Positions 47,839 through 56,495 of a stretch of 64,000 nucleotides of DNA are shown here, piece after piece; within the stretch, counting starts at the first letter, position 1, and every line of letters starts with the position of its first letter. The notes beneath the pieces were generated by a model, which searched no databases, had not been told where the DNA came from, and saw only the letters and a list, made by a program, of their open reading frames with translations. Origin of the DNA: Prauserella endophytica (GTDB lineage: Bacteria > Actinomycetota > Actinomycetes > Mycobacteriales > Pseudonocardiaceae); contig NZ_SWMS01000010.1 of NCBI RefSeq assembly GCF_005146945.1, forward strand, positions 62,001-126,000, in the 5' to 3' direction. The position numbers were made by a program, and so were the translations under genes.

Positions 47839-48495
47839 TCAGTACCCGAGGGCCTTGCGGACGTCGCCCTCCACGTCGGCGGCCGCCACGAACAGCAGCT
47901 CGTCGCCGGGCTCCAGCGGGTCGTCCGGCTGCGGCACGATCACCCGGTCGCCGCGCAGGATCGTCACCAGCGCGGCGTCGCGGGGCAGCGCCAGGTCCCG
48001 CACCGGCTTGCCGGCCAGCGGCGTCTCCGACGGCAGCGTGAGCTCCACGAGGTTGGCCTGGCTCTGCCGGAACGTCATGAGCCGCACCAGGTCGCCGACG
48101 CTCACGGCCTCCTCGACCATCGCGGCGAGCATCCTCGGTGTCGACACGGCCACGTCCACGCCCCAGCTGTCGTTGAACAGCCACTCGTTGGCCGGGTTGT
48201 TGACCCTCGCGACCACGCGGCGCACCGCGAACTCGGTCTTGGCCAGCAGCGACACCACGAGGTTGACCTTGTCGTCGCCGGTCGCGGCGATCACCACGTC
48301 GCACAGCTGGATGCCGGACTCCTCCAGCGTCGACACCTCGCACGCGTCACCGAGCACCCAGTCGGCCTGCTCGACGGTGCCCGGCGTGAACTGGCCGGAC
48401 TGCCGCTCGATGAGCATCACCTGGTGCCCGGCCTCGATCAGCTCCGACGCGATGGACCGGCCCACCGCGCCGGCACCCGCGATCGCGACGCGCAT
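47839..48495 (-). CDS. TrkA-family potassium uptake regulatory protein (CeoC-like)
   Basis: 218 residues. N-terminal RCK_N Rossmann domain binding NAD(H) (MRVAIAGAGAVGRSIASELI, then the acidic Glu in LIERQ) and a C-terminal RCK_C domain (VELTLPSETPLAGKPVRDL) that often binds nucleotides such as c-di-AMP. Matches M. tuberculosis CeoC (Rv2692). No TrkH-type channel is encoded in the window, so the partner is probably the KimA-like permease at 49973. Its ribosome binding site (GGAGGA) lies in the end of the element at 48496. Confidence 0.88.
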   Translation of the reverse strand: MRVAIAGAGAVGRSIASELIEAGHQVMLIERQSGQFTPGTVEQADWVLGDACEVSTLEESGIQLCDVVIAATGDDKVNLVVSLLAKTEFAVRRVVARVNNPANEWLFNDSWGVDVAVSTPRMLAAMVEEAVSVGDLVRLMTFRQSQANLVELTLPSETPLAGKPVRDLALPRDAALVTILRGDRVIVPQPDDPLEPGDELLFVAAADVEGDVRKALGY

Positions 48496-48661
48496 TAGTG
48501 TCCTCCGCTGGAAGTCTGTTGCTTGAGTCGGTGGATCCAGGTTTCCGCCGGCAAGGCGCCGGTTCGCCCTCGTGCTGGACCGTACTCGGGCGGACCGGTG
48601 ACGCCGCCGGCGGGAAGCAGGGCGGCTGAATCATGTGGCGAACTTCCGGCGGGGGGCACTA
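48496..48661. repeat. 166-bp inverted-ended element between two trkA genes
   Basis: The left end TAGTGTCCTCCGCTGGAAGT (48496-48515) and the complement of the right end TAGTGCCCCCCGCCGGAAGT (48642-48661) agree at 17 of 20 positions. The element fills the gap exactly: its right end holds the stop codon (48659-48661) of the upstream trkA gene, and its left end holds the ribosome binding site and abuts the start codon of the downstream one. The first 35 bp recur at 53223 with 3 differences. It looks like a small non-autonomous element or REP-type repeat. No transposase is present. Confidence 0.65.
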
Positions 48662-49324
48662 GCTCTCCTCCTCTGGGCCACGGGCGGCCACGCTCGTCAC
48701 GTCCCCGACGGTGCCCGAGTGCGCGGCGACGTACACCGCGTCGTCGGCCTGCAGCACCGTCTTCGCGTCGGGCAGCACACCGGTGCCGAAGCGCATCACG
48801 AACGCCACACGCGCGCCGGTGGCGTCCTCGAGCTCCCGCACGCTGTGCCCGATCCAGTTCTCGTGCAGGGGCAGCTGCAGCAGCGCCACCGTGCCCGTCG
48901 GATCGCGCCACGACGCCGCCACGCCCTCCGGCAGGAGGGTGCGCAGGAACCGGTCGGTCGTCCAGGGCACCGTGGCCACGGTCGGGATGCCGAGCCGCTC
49001 GTAGACGGCCGCGCGCTTCGGGTCGTAGATGCGCGCCACGACGTGCTCGACGCCGAAGGTCTCGCGCGCCACGCGCGCGGAGATGATGTTCGAGTTGTCG
49101 CCGCTCGAAACGGCGGCGAACGCGCCCGCGTGCTCGATGCCCGCCTCGATCAGCACCTGCCGGTCGAAGCCCATGCCGACCACCTGCTGGCCGTGGAAGT
49201 CGCTGCCGAGGCGTCTGAACGCCTCCCGGTCGCGGTCGATGACGGCCACGTCGTTGTCGAGCCGCTCCAGCGCGGCCGCCAGGGACGCGCCGACCCGGCC
49301 GCATCCCATGATCACCACGTGCAC
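48659..49324 (-). CDS. TrkA-family potassium uptake regulatory protein (CeoB-like)
   Basis: 221 residues. RCK_N Rossmann domain (MHVVIMGCGRVGASLAAAL, VIDRDREAF) and an RCK_C domain (LPLHENWIGHSVRELEDATGA). Matches M. tuberculosis CeoB (Rv2691). Transcribed before the CeoC-like gene; the two probably form a heteromeric gating ring. Divergent from the marR-kimA-trmA gene set, 156 bp away. Confidence 0.88.
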   Translation of the reverse strand: MHVVIMGCGRVGASLAAALERLDNDVAVIDRDREAFRRLGSDFHGQQVVGMGFDRQVLIEAGIEHAGAFAAVSSGDNSNIISARVARETFGVEHVVARIYDPKRAAVYERLGIPTVATVPWTTDRFLRTLLPEGVAASWRDPTGTVALLQLPLHENWIGHSVRELEDATGARVAFVMRFGTGVLPDAKTVLQADDAVYVAAHSGTVGDVTSVAARGPEEES

Positions 49325-49454
49325 GTCGTGTGCCTCCTCCAGTGCGTCGGCGACTGCGCCGAACCTACCCCCGCAAGCTTCCGCCCACGCGGACAGGCCG
49401 GGAATCCACGCACTCAGCTTTCACGATGTTCGGAAGGTTGGAAAGGTTACGATG

Positions 49455-49468
49455 TCCGGTGAACCGGA
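49455..49468. promoter_or_regulatory. Palindrome before the MarR-like gene
   Basis: TCCGGT-GA-ACCGGA lies 12 bp before the ATG at 49481, just downstream of a possible -10 (TACGAT, 49448-49453). It may be an autoregulatory operator of the MarR-like protein, or a short hairpin masking its ribosome binding site. Confidence 0.45.
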
Positions 49469-49480
49469 GAGTGGAGGAGC

Positions 49481-49936
49481 ATGGCGGACGTGCGGGACCC
49501 GGCCGAACGGATGGCCCTGACCCTGACCCGGCACGGCATGCACCGCATGACCGCCAGGGTGCTGTGCGTGTTGCTGTTCGCCGACCAGGAGACGATCACG
49601 GCGGGCGAGATCGCCGAGTGGCTGGGCGTGAGCGCGGGCTCGGTCTCCGGCGCGCTCAAGATGCTCGAGGCGATGGGCATGGTCGAGCGGGCCCCGGTGC
49701 CCGGCAGCCGCCGCGAGCACTACCGCTTCCCCGACGACGCGTGGCCCACGCTGATGTCCAACCAGAACCGGGTGGTGGAGGAGATGCAGATCGCCGCGGA
49801 CGCGGGGATCGCGGTCGTGGGCGAGGGCAGTCCAGCAGGACGAAGGCTCGCCGAGATGCGCGACTTCTACGCCCACCTCATGCGGGCACTGCCCGAGCTG
49901 ATCGAGGACTGGCGGCGCGGCCGGGTCCAGTCCTGA
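49481..49936 (+). CDS. MarR/GbsR-type transcriptional regulator
   Basis: 151 residues, with GGAGGAG before the ATG. A winged helix-turn-helix occupies about residues 20-90 (AGEIAEWLGVSAGSVSGALKMLEAMGMVERAPVPGSRREHYRF), with a helical C terminus (RRLAEMRDFYAHLMRAL) for dimerisation. It is 36 bp upstream of the KimA-like gene and probably cotranscribed. I know of no counterpart at this spot in M. tuberculosis, so it is an insertion into the conserved block. It may regulate potassium or osmotic response. Confidence 0.82.
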   Translation: MADVRDPAERMALTLTRHGMHRMTARVLCVLLFADQETITAGEIAEWLGVSAGSVSGALKMLEAMGMVERAPVPGSRREHYRFPDDAWPTLMSNQNRVVEEMQIAADAGIAVVGEGSPAGRRLAEMRDFYAHLMRALPELIEDWRRGRVQS

Positions 49937-49972
49937 TCCGGCACCCGAGACCCCGACGATTACGCTCCTGCC

Positions 49973-52033
49973 GTGTCCAAGTTCGCCACCGCGACGAAAC
50001 GACTCGTTCTCGGTCGCCCCTTCCGCAGTGATCGGCTGGCGCACACCCTGCTGCCCAAGCGGATCGCGCTGCCGGTGTTCGCGTCCGACCCGATGTCGAG
50101 CGTGGCGTACGCGCCCGAGGAGATCCTCCTCATGCTGTCGGTCGCCGGAGCGTCGGCGTACGTCTACAGCCCCTGGATCGGCCTGCTCGTCGCGCTGGTG
50201 ATGGCGGCGGTCGTCGCCTCGTACCGGCAGAACGTGCGCGCCTACGGCTCCGGTGGCGGCGACTACGAGGTCGCCACGGTCAACCACGGCCCGCGCTGGG
50301 GACTCGTGGTCGGCAGCGCGCTGCTCGTGGACTACATCCTCACCGTCGCCGTGTCGATCTCGTCGGCCGCGGCGAACATCGGCTCCGCGGTACCGTTCGT
50401 CGCCACGCACAAGGTGGAGTTCGCCGTCGTGGCGATCCTCGTGCTGATGGCGATCAATCTGCGTGGCGTCCGCGAGTCGGGCACGGCGTTCGCGATCCCG
50501 ACCTACGCGTTCGTGGTGGGCATCCTCGGCATGATCGCGTGGGGCGCGTTCCGGACCTTCGTGCTCGACGAGGAGATGCCCGCGGAGAGCGCGGACTTCG
50601 AGCTCGTCGCCGAGGAACACCACCTCACCGGGCTCGCGTTCGCGTTCCTCATCCTGCGCGCGTTCTCCTCGGGCAGCGCGGCGCTCACCGGGGTCGAGGC
50701 GATCGCCAACGGCGTGCCCGCATTCCGCAAGCCCAAGGGCCGCAACGCCGCGACGACGCTGCTGATGATGGGCACCCTCGCGGTGACCATGTTCCTCGGT
50801 CTGCTGTTCCTCGCCGACGCGACGGGCGCGATCATGGCCGAGGACCCCGAGCGTCAGCTCATCGGCGCGCCCGAGGGCTACGAGCAGAAGACCCTCGTCG
50901 CGCAGCTCGCCGGCGCCGTCTTCGCCGGGTTCCCGCTCGGCACGTGGTACGTCATCTTCTTCACCGGGCTGATCCTCGTGCTCGCGGCCAACACGGCGTT
51001 CAACGGCTTCCCCGTCCTCGGCTCGATCCTCGCCCAGGACCGGTTCCTGCCGCGCCAGCTGCACACGCGCGGCGACCGGCTGGCGTTCAGCAACGGCATC
51101 CTCTTCCTCGCCGGGCTCGCGATCCTGCTCGTGGTGGCCTTCGACGCCGAGGTGACCAAGCTGATCCAGCTCTACATCGTCGGCGTCTTCGTATCCTTCG
51201 TCCTCAGCCAGAGCGGCATGATCCGGCACTGGAACCGCAAGCTGCGCGACGAGACCGACCCGGTGGCGCGGCGGCAGATGCGCAGGGCACAGTCGGTCAA
51301 CGGGTTCGGCCTGTTCATGACCGCGTCGGTGCTCGTGGTGATCCTCGTGACCAAGTTCCTGGCCGGTGCCTGGATCTCGATCGTCGCCATGGGGGCCATC
51401 TACTTCATCATGGGCGCGATCCGCAAGCACTACGACCGGGTGGCGAACGAGCTCAAGGAGATCGAGGACGAGCCGGTCACCCTCCCTGCCCGCAACCACG
51501 CGATCGTGCTCGTGTCGCAGCTGCACCGGCCCACGCTGCGCGCGCTCGCCTACGCGAAGGCCACGCGGCCCGACGTGCTCGAGGCCGTCACCGTGAACGT
51601 CGACGACGCCGACACCCGCAAGCTCGTCGACGAGTGGCAGCGGCGTGGCTTCTCGATCCCGCTCAAGGTGGTCGAGTCGCCGTACCGGGAGATCACGAGG
51701 CCCGTGCTGGACTACGTCAGGCGCATCCGGGGCGACCATCCCCGCAACGTCGTCACGGTGTTCATCCCGGAGTACGTCGTCGGCCGGTGGTGGGAGCAGG
51801 TGCTGCACAACCAGAGCGCGCTGCGGCTCAAGGGCAGGCTGCTGTTCCAGTCCAGGGTTATGGTGACGAGCGTGCCATGGCAGCTGGAGTCGTCGAAGCG
51901 GGCGTCGAAGCGGGCCGACCGCGCCCGTCCGGTCGCGGGTGACGTCCGGCGCGGCTTCTACGGGCCCGAGCGCACCAGCAACGGGGTGGCCGACCGGCGG
52001 CCCGCGAGCAAGGGGCGGGAATCCCAGCGGTGA
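49973..52033 (+). CDS. KimA/YdaO-like APC-superfamily transporter, probable potassium importer
   Basis: 686 residues from GTG 49973. Twelve membrane helices (about residues 40-480) precede a cytosolic C-terminal domain. Stretches shared with B. subtilis KimA as I recall it: SSVAYAPEEILLMLSVAGAS, LLVDYILTVAVSISSA, AFSSGSAALTGVEAIANGVP, RGDRLAFSNGILFL, and the tail LHNQSALRLKGRLLF. KimA is a proton-coupled K+ importer. The M. tuberculosis counterpart is Rv2690c, usually annotated as an amino acid permease. It has a 40-residue basic disordered end. Adjacent TrkA genes support a K+ role. Confidence 0.82.
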   Translation: MSKFATATKRLVLGRPFRSDRLAHTLLPKRIALPVFASDPMSSVAYAPEEILLMLSVAGASAYVYSPWIGLLVALVMAAVVASYRQNVRAYGSGGGDYEVATVNHGPRWGLVVGSALLVDYILTVAVSISSAAANIGSAVPFVATHKVEFAVVAILVLMAINLRGVRESGTAFAIPTYAFVVGILGMIAWGAFRTFVLDEEMPAESADFELVAEEHHLTGLAFAFLILRAFSSGSAALTGVEAIANGVPAFRKPKGRNAATTLLMMGTLAVTMFLGLLFLADATGAIMAEDPERQLIGAPEGYEQKTLVAQLAGAVFAGFPLGTWYVIFFTGLILVLAANTAFNGFPVLGSILAQDRFLPRQLHTRGDRLAFSNGILFLAGLAILLVVAFDAEVTKLIQLYIVGVFVSFVLSQSGMIRHWNRKLRDETDPVARRQMRRAQSVNGFGLFMTASVLVVILVTKFLAGAWISIVAMGAIYFIMGAIRKHYDRVANELKEIEDEPVTLPARNHAIVLVSQLHRPTLRALAYAKATRPDVLEAVTVNVDDADTRKLVDEWQRRGFSIPLKVVESPYREITRPVLDYVRRIRGDHPRNVVTVFIPEYVVGRWWEQVLHNQSALRLKGRLLFQSRVMVTSVPWQLESSKRASKRADRARPVAGDVRRGFYGPERTSNGVADRRPASKGRESQR

Positions 52034-53214
52034 CCGAGAACTGGACCGGCCGCACTCTGGAGCTCGAGGTCGGCGCCGTCGCGCACGGCGGGCACTGCGT
52101 CGCGCGCGCCGAGGGGCGGGTGGTGTTCGTGCGGCACGCGCTGCCCGGTGAACTCGTGGTCGCCGAGGTCACCGAGGACAAGGGCAAGTCCTTCTGCCGC
52201 GCCGATGCCGTGCGGATCCTGCGCGCGTCCGCGGACCGCGTCGAGCCGCCGTGCCCTGTCGCGGGGCCGGGCCTGTGCGGCGGCTGCGACTGGCAGCACG
52301 CGAGCGGCGCCGCGCAGCGCGGGCTCAAGGCCGAGGTGGTGGCCGAGCAGCTGCGCCGGCTCGCGGACGTGGACTGGCCGGTGAAGCTGGAGGCCCTGCC
52401 CGGCTCACTGCTGCGGTGGCGCACCCGCGTGCGTTTCGTCGCGGGCCGCGACGGCAGGCCGGGGCTTCGTGCGCACCGCAGCCACCGGGTGATCCCGCTC
52501 GAGGACTGCCCGATCACGCTGGAGCAGGCCGCCTCGGCCGGGCTCGCGCGGCGCAAGCGGCCGGGCACGGAGGTCGAGACCACCGAGGACGCCCGCGGTC
52601 GCGTGCACGTCGCCGAGGTGCCCTCGGGCGGCAAACCCAGGCAGCTCACGGGAGGCACCGCCGTGGAACGTGCCGCGGGGCGGGACTGGCGGCTCGCCGC
52701 GCACGGTTTCTGGCAGGTGCATCCCGAGGCCGCCGACACCCTCGCCCGCGTGGTGGGGGAGTGGGCGCGGGCCTCGCCCGGCGCCACGGCATGGGACCTC
52801 TACGCGGGCGTGGGGCTGTTCGCGTCGGTGCTCGCCGGGCAGGTCGGCCCGGAGGGGCACGTGCTGGCGATCGAGTCCGGGCGGCGTGCCGTTGCCGACG
52901 CCCACGCGAACCTCGCGGACCTGCCGCAGGTGCGCTGGGAGTGTGCCCGCGTCGAGCACGCGCTGCGGAACGTGTCCGGACGGCCGGAGGTGGTGGTGCT
53001 CGACCCGCCGCGCAAGGGCGCGGGCCGCGAGGTCGTGGAGTCCATTGTGGAGGCAGAGCCGGAGCGGATCGTCTACGTGGCCTGCGATCCGGCCGCGCTC
53101 GCGCGTGACGTGGCGACCTTCGCCGGGCATGGCTACCGGTTGCGGGAGCTGCGCGCGTTCGACGCCTTCCCCATGACCCACCACGTGGAGTGCGTGGCGC
53201 TGCTGACGCGGTAG
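52030..53214 (+). CDS. Class I SAM-dependent RNA methyltransferase, TrmA/RlmC-RlmD family
   Basis: 394 residues, GTG overlapping the upstream TGA. An N-terminal TRAM domain (LEVGAVAHGGHCVARAEGRVVF, about residues 10-60) is followed by iron-sulfur-type cysteines (PPCPVAGPGLCGGCDWQH, then LEDCPI), a Rossmann domain (WDLYAGVGLFASVLAGQVG), the motif LDPPRKGAG and the catalytic YVACDPAALARD. It makes 5-methyluridine in tRNA or rRNA; the position cannot be told from sequence. Matches Rv2689c. Confidence 0.9.
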   Translation: MTENWTGRTLELEVGAVAHGGHCVARAEGRVVFVRHALPGELVVAEVTEDKGKSFCRADAVRILRASADRVEPPCPVAGPGLCGGCDWQHASGAAQRGLKAEVVAEQLRRLADVDWPVKLEALPGSLLRWRTRVRFVAGRDGRPGLRAHRSHRVIPLEDCPITLEQAASAGLARRKRPGTEVETTEDARGRVHVAEVPSGGKPRQLTGGTAVERAAGRDWRLAAHGFWQVHPEAADTLARVVGEWARASPGATAWDLYAGVGLFASVLAGQVGPEGHVLAIESGRRAVADAHANLADLPQVRWECARVEHALRNVSGRPEVVVLDPPRKGAGREVVESIVEAEPERIVYVACDPAALARDVATFAGHGYRLRELRAFDAFPMTHHVECVALLTR

Positions 53215-53222
53215 CGGCCGCC

Positions 53223-53257
53223 TAGTGCCCTCCGCCGGGAGTCTGTTGCTTGAGTCG
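53223..53257. repeat. Second copy of the 35-bp end of the 48496 element
   Basis: Agrees at 32 of 35 positions with 48496-48530 (core AGTCTGTTGCTTGAGTCG). It lies between the convergent methyltransferase and idonate dehydrogenase genes. A weak inverted partner (GGGGGGACTAG, 53259-53269) overlaps the dehydrogenase stop. Confidence 0.7.
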
Positions 53258-53265
53258 CGGGGGGA

Positions 53266-54282
53266 CTAGAACCGCAGCAGCACCTTGCCCGACGACGACG
53301 CGTCGCGGGCCGTCGCGAACGCGGTCTCCGCCTCGGCGAGCGGGAACTCGTGGCTGATCACGGGCTCGGCCACCAACGAGCCGTCGGCCAGCGCGGCGAC
53401 CACGCCCGCCAGCTCGGCGTGGAAGCGGAACGAGCCGGTGACGGTGAGCTCGCGCGTCACCACGAGCCCGGAGAGGAACGGCTGCTCGGGCCTCGGTGGC
53501 AGGCCGAGCAGCACCAGGTGCCCGCCGCGGCGCAGTGCGCGCACCGCGGTGGCCACACCCGCCGCCGCGCCCGAGGAGTCGATCGCGACGTCGGCGCCCA
53601 GGTCCTCTGGCGCGCTGCCGGTGAACGTCGCGGCGGCGCCGAGCTCGCGGGCCAGTCGCAGCGGCCGCTCGTGGAGGTCGGTCACCACGATCTCGCCCGC
53701 GCCCGCGCGGCGCAGCGCCGACACCACGAGGGCGCCGATCGGCCCCGCGCCCACCACGAGTACGCGCTTGCCCGCGACCTCGCCCGCCCTCGACACGGCG
53801 TGCCAGGCGACCGACGCCGGTTCGGCGAGCGCCGCGGTGCGGACGTCCAGCCCGGTGGGCAACGGCACGAGCCGGGCCGCGTCCACCACGTGCCGCTCGG
53901 CGAACGCCCCGTCGGTGTGCGGAAACCGGGCCGCGGAGCCGAGATACGTGGTGTGCGGGCACAGGTTCTGCCGCCCCGCCGCGCAGAGCTCGCACCCGCC
54001 GCACGGGGTCGCGGGATGGATGGTCACCGGCGTGCCCTCGGCTGGGCCGGAACCGTCGGCCGCCGCGACCGCGACGTGACCGGACACCTCGTGCCCGAGC
54101 ACCATCGGCCCGCGCAGCACGGACTCTCCCACCGCGCCGTGCGCGTGATAGTGCAGGTCCGAGCCGCAGACGCCGCCGTAACCGACGGCCACCACGGCCT
54201 CGTGCGGCGAGGGCTCACGCATCGTGCGGGTTTCCACCCGCAGGTCACCGGCCCCGTGGGCCACCAGTGCCCGGTACTCCAC
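53266..54282 (-). CDS. idnD: Zinc-dependent alcohol dehydrogenase family, L-idonate 5-dehydrogenase type
   Basis: 338 residues, MDR fold. Catalytic zinc ligands: GGVCGSDLHYHAHG (Cys), GHEVSGH (His-Glu). Structural zinc cysteines: CGGCELCAAGRQNLC. The NAD-binding loop is VVGAGPIGALVV. As last gene of the gluconate operon it should oxidise L-idonate to 5-ketogluconate; other sugar acids or polyols are possible. Confidence 0.82.
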   Translation of the reverse strand: MEYRALVAHGAGDLRVETRTMREPSPHEAVVAVGYGGVCGSDLHYHAHGAVGESVLRGPMVLGHEVSGHVAVAAADGSGPAEGTPVTIHPATPCGGCELCAAGRQNLCPHTTYLGSAARFPHTDGAFAERHVVDAARLVPLPTGLDVRTAALAEPASVAWHAVSRAGEVAGKRVLVVGAGPIGALVVSALRRAGAGEIVVTDLHERPLRLARELGAAATFTGSAPEDLGADVAIDSSGAAAGVATAVRALRRGGHLVLLGLPPRPEQPFLSGLVVTRELTVTGSFRFHAELAGVVAALADGSLVAEPVISHEFPLAEAETAFATARDASSSGKVLLRF

Positions 54283-54298
54283 GATTCCTCCCGGAAGG

Positions 54299-55051
54299 TC
54301 AGACGACGGCGGTCATGCCGCCATCGACGAACAGCACCTGCCCGTTGACGAACGCCGAGGCGTCCGAGGCGAGGAACACCGCAGGCCCGACCAGGTCGGC
54401 GACCGCACCCCAGCGGCCGGCCGGGGTGCGTCCGGTGACCCACGCGCTGAACTCGGAATCGGCGACGAGCGCCGAGGTCAGCTCCGTGTTGAAGTAGCCA
54501 GGCGCGATGCCGTTGACCTGCAGGCCATGACCCGCCCACTCGGCGGTCATGGCCCGTGTCAGGTTCCGCAGCCCGCCCTTCGCCGCCGTGTACGGGGCGA
54601 TCGAGGGGCGGGCCAGGTCCGTCTGCACCGAGCAGATGTTGATGATCTTGCCGCGGCGCCGCTCGATCATGCCCTGCGCGACGGCCCTGCCGACCACGAA
54701 CGCGCTCGTGAGGTCGGTGCGCAGCACGGCCTCCCAGTCGGCGAGCGCGAGGTCGAGCAGCGGCTGCCGGTGCTGGAAACCCGCGTTGTTGACGAGGATG
54801 TCGATGCCGCCGTGCCGCTCGGCGAGCTCCGCGACGGCGCTGGTCACCTGCGCCTCGTCGGTGACGTCGAACGCCGCCGCGTCCGCGCCCAGCGCCGCGC
54901 GGGCGGACTCGAGCCGGTCCGGGTCCCGGCCGTTGAGCACGACCGTGGCCCCGGCGGCGGCGAGCCCGGCCGCTATCGCGTGGCCGATGCCCCGGCTGCT
55001 GCCGGTGATCAGCGCGACCCGGCCGGTGAGGTCGAACAGCTTGTGTGACAA
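54299..55051 (-). CDS. idnO: Short-chain dehydrogenase, gluconate 5-dehydrogenase type
   Basis: 250 residues, classical SDR. Cofactor loop TGSSRGIGHAIA, structural NNAG, catalytic Ser in NICSVQ and YTAAKGG (Tyr-x-x-x-Lys), then the substrate loop after APGYFNTEL. It should reduce 5-ketogluconate to D-gluconate, linking IdnD to the kinase. 12 bp after the permease gene and 16 bp before idnD. Confidence 0.85.
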   Translation of the reverse strand: MSHKLFDLTGRVALITGSSRGIGHAIAAGLAAAGATVVLNGRDPDRLESARAALGADAAAFDVTDEAQVTSAVAELAERHGGIDILVNNAGFQHRQPLLDLALADWEAVLRTDLTSAFVVGRAVAQGMIERRRGKIINICSVQTDLARPSIAPYTAAKGGLRNLTRAMTAEWAGHGLQVNGIAPGYFNTELTSALVADSEFSAWVTGRTPAGRWGAVADLVGPAVFLASDASAFVNGQVLFVDGGMTAVV

Positions 55052-55063
55052 GGGTTTCTCCCG

Positions 55064-56455
55064 TTACGCGAGGACGAACACCGCCGACGACAACGCGAAG
55101 CCCATGAGGCCGATCGTGGTCTGCATGACCGTCCACGTCTTGAGCGTCGTCTTCACATCCATCCCGAAGAACCGGCCGACGAGCCAGAACCCGGAGTCGT
55201 TGACATGGCCTGCCGTCACCGAGCCGGCGGCCAGCGCGAGCACGAGCGCGGCCAGCTCGACGCCGTTGAACGACCCGCCGAGCACGAGCGGCTGCACCAG
55301 GCCCGCCGCGGTGGTGAGCGCGACCGTCGCGGAGCCCTGCGCGATACGCAGCACCGTGGCGATCAGGTACGCGGCGACGATCACGGGCAGGCCAAGGTCG
55401 GACATCGCGTCGGAGAGCGCGTCCCCGATCCCGCTGGCCCGCAGCACCCCGCCGAACATGCCGCCCGCGCCGGTGATGAGGATGATCGAGCACACCGGGC
55501 CGAGCGCGGAGTCGACGAGCTTCTCCAGCGTCTCCTTACCGCGGCCGCGCCGGGTGCCGAGCACGTACATCGCGACGAACACCGTGATCAGCAGGGCGAT
55601 CGGGGTCGAGCCGATGGCCCTCGCGACCTGGAACCAGCCGGCGTCCTCGTCGAGCCAGCCCGCCGAACCCGCGGTGTTCAGGCCGGTGTCGGTGAAGATC
55701 AGCACGAGCGGCAGCAGCAGCAGCCACACGACGGTGCCCGGCTTCGGCGGGTTCTCGTCGCGCTCGTCGTCCTCCTGCTTGCCGCCGGTGAGGATGTTCG
55801 GCACCGGAAGGACGATGTTCTTGCCTGCCCACACACCGAAGAGGTAGCTGGTGACGAACCACGTCGGGATGGCGATGAGGAGGCCGAACGCGATGACGAG
55901 GCCGACGTCGGCGCCGAGCAGCCCGCTGGCCGCGACCGGGCCCGGGTGTGGCGGGACGTAGATGTGCATCACCGAGAACGCGCCCGCCGCTGGCAGGCCG
56001 TAGCGCAGCACGCCGCCGCCGAGGCGCCTCGCGACGGAGAAGACGATCGGCAGCATCACGACGAGCCCGGCGTCGAAGAAGATCGGGAAGCCGAAGATCA
56101 GCGACGCGATGCCGAGCGCGAGCGGGGCCCGGTCCTCGCCGAACCGGCGGATCAGGGCGTCGGTGAGCGCCCGCGCGCCACCGCTCACCTCCACGAGCCT
56201 GCCGAGGATCGCGCCGAGACCCACCAGCAGGGCGACGCTCGCGAGCGTCGAGCCGAACCCGTCGGTCAGCGTGTCGATCACCTCGCCCGCCGGGATCCCG
56301 GTGGCGAACGCCGTGGCGGCGCTGACGGTGACCAGCGCCAGGAAGGCGTGGACCTTCAGCTTGATGATGAGGAAGAGCAGCACGGCGATCGCTCCGGCGG
56401 CGATCCCCAGCAGGGGGCCCGCGCCGAGCGTCTGGGTCCACTCGTCGGTGTTCAT
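55064..56455 (-). CDS. gntP: GntP-family gluconate/idonate permease
   Basis: 463 residues with 12-14 hydrophobic segments. Characteristic GntP stretches are LVGLGAILGRLVEVSGGARAL, FGFPIFFDAGLVVMLPI, and GSATVALTTAAGLVQP with GSVTAGHVNDSGFWLV near the C terminus. A proton symporter bringing gluconate or idonate into the cell. Second gene of the operon, 40 bp after gntK. Confidence 0.92.
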   Translation of the reverse strand: MNTDEWTQTLGAGPLLGIAAGAIAVLLFLIIKLKVHAFLALVTVSAATAFATGIPAGEVIDTLTDGFGSTLASVALLVGLGAILGRLVEVSGGARALTDALIRRFGEDRAPLALGIASLIFGFPIFFDAGLVVMLPIVFSVARRLGGGVLRYGLPAAGAFSVMHIYVPPHPGPVAASGLLGADVGLVIAFGLLIAIPTWFVTSYLFGVWAGKNIVLPVPNILTGGKQEDDERDENPPKPGTVVWLLLLPLVLIFTDTGLNTAGSAGWLDEDAGWFQVARAIGSTPIALLITVFVAMYVLGTRRGRGKETLEKLVDSALGPVCSIILITGAGGMFGGVLRASGIGDALSDAMSDLGLPVIVAAYLIATVLRIAQGSATVALTTAAGLVQPLVLGGSFNGVELAALVLALAAGSVTAGHVNDSGFWLVGRFFGMDVKTTLKTWTVMQTTIGLMGFALSSAVFVLA

Positions 56456-56495
56456 ACGTCAGCTCCGTTGCTTTCCGGTGTCGCGGTGGGGCGGG

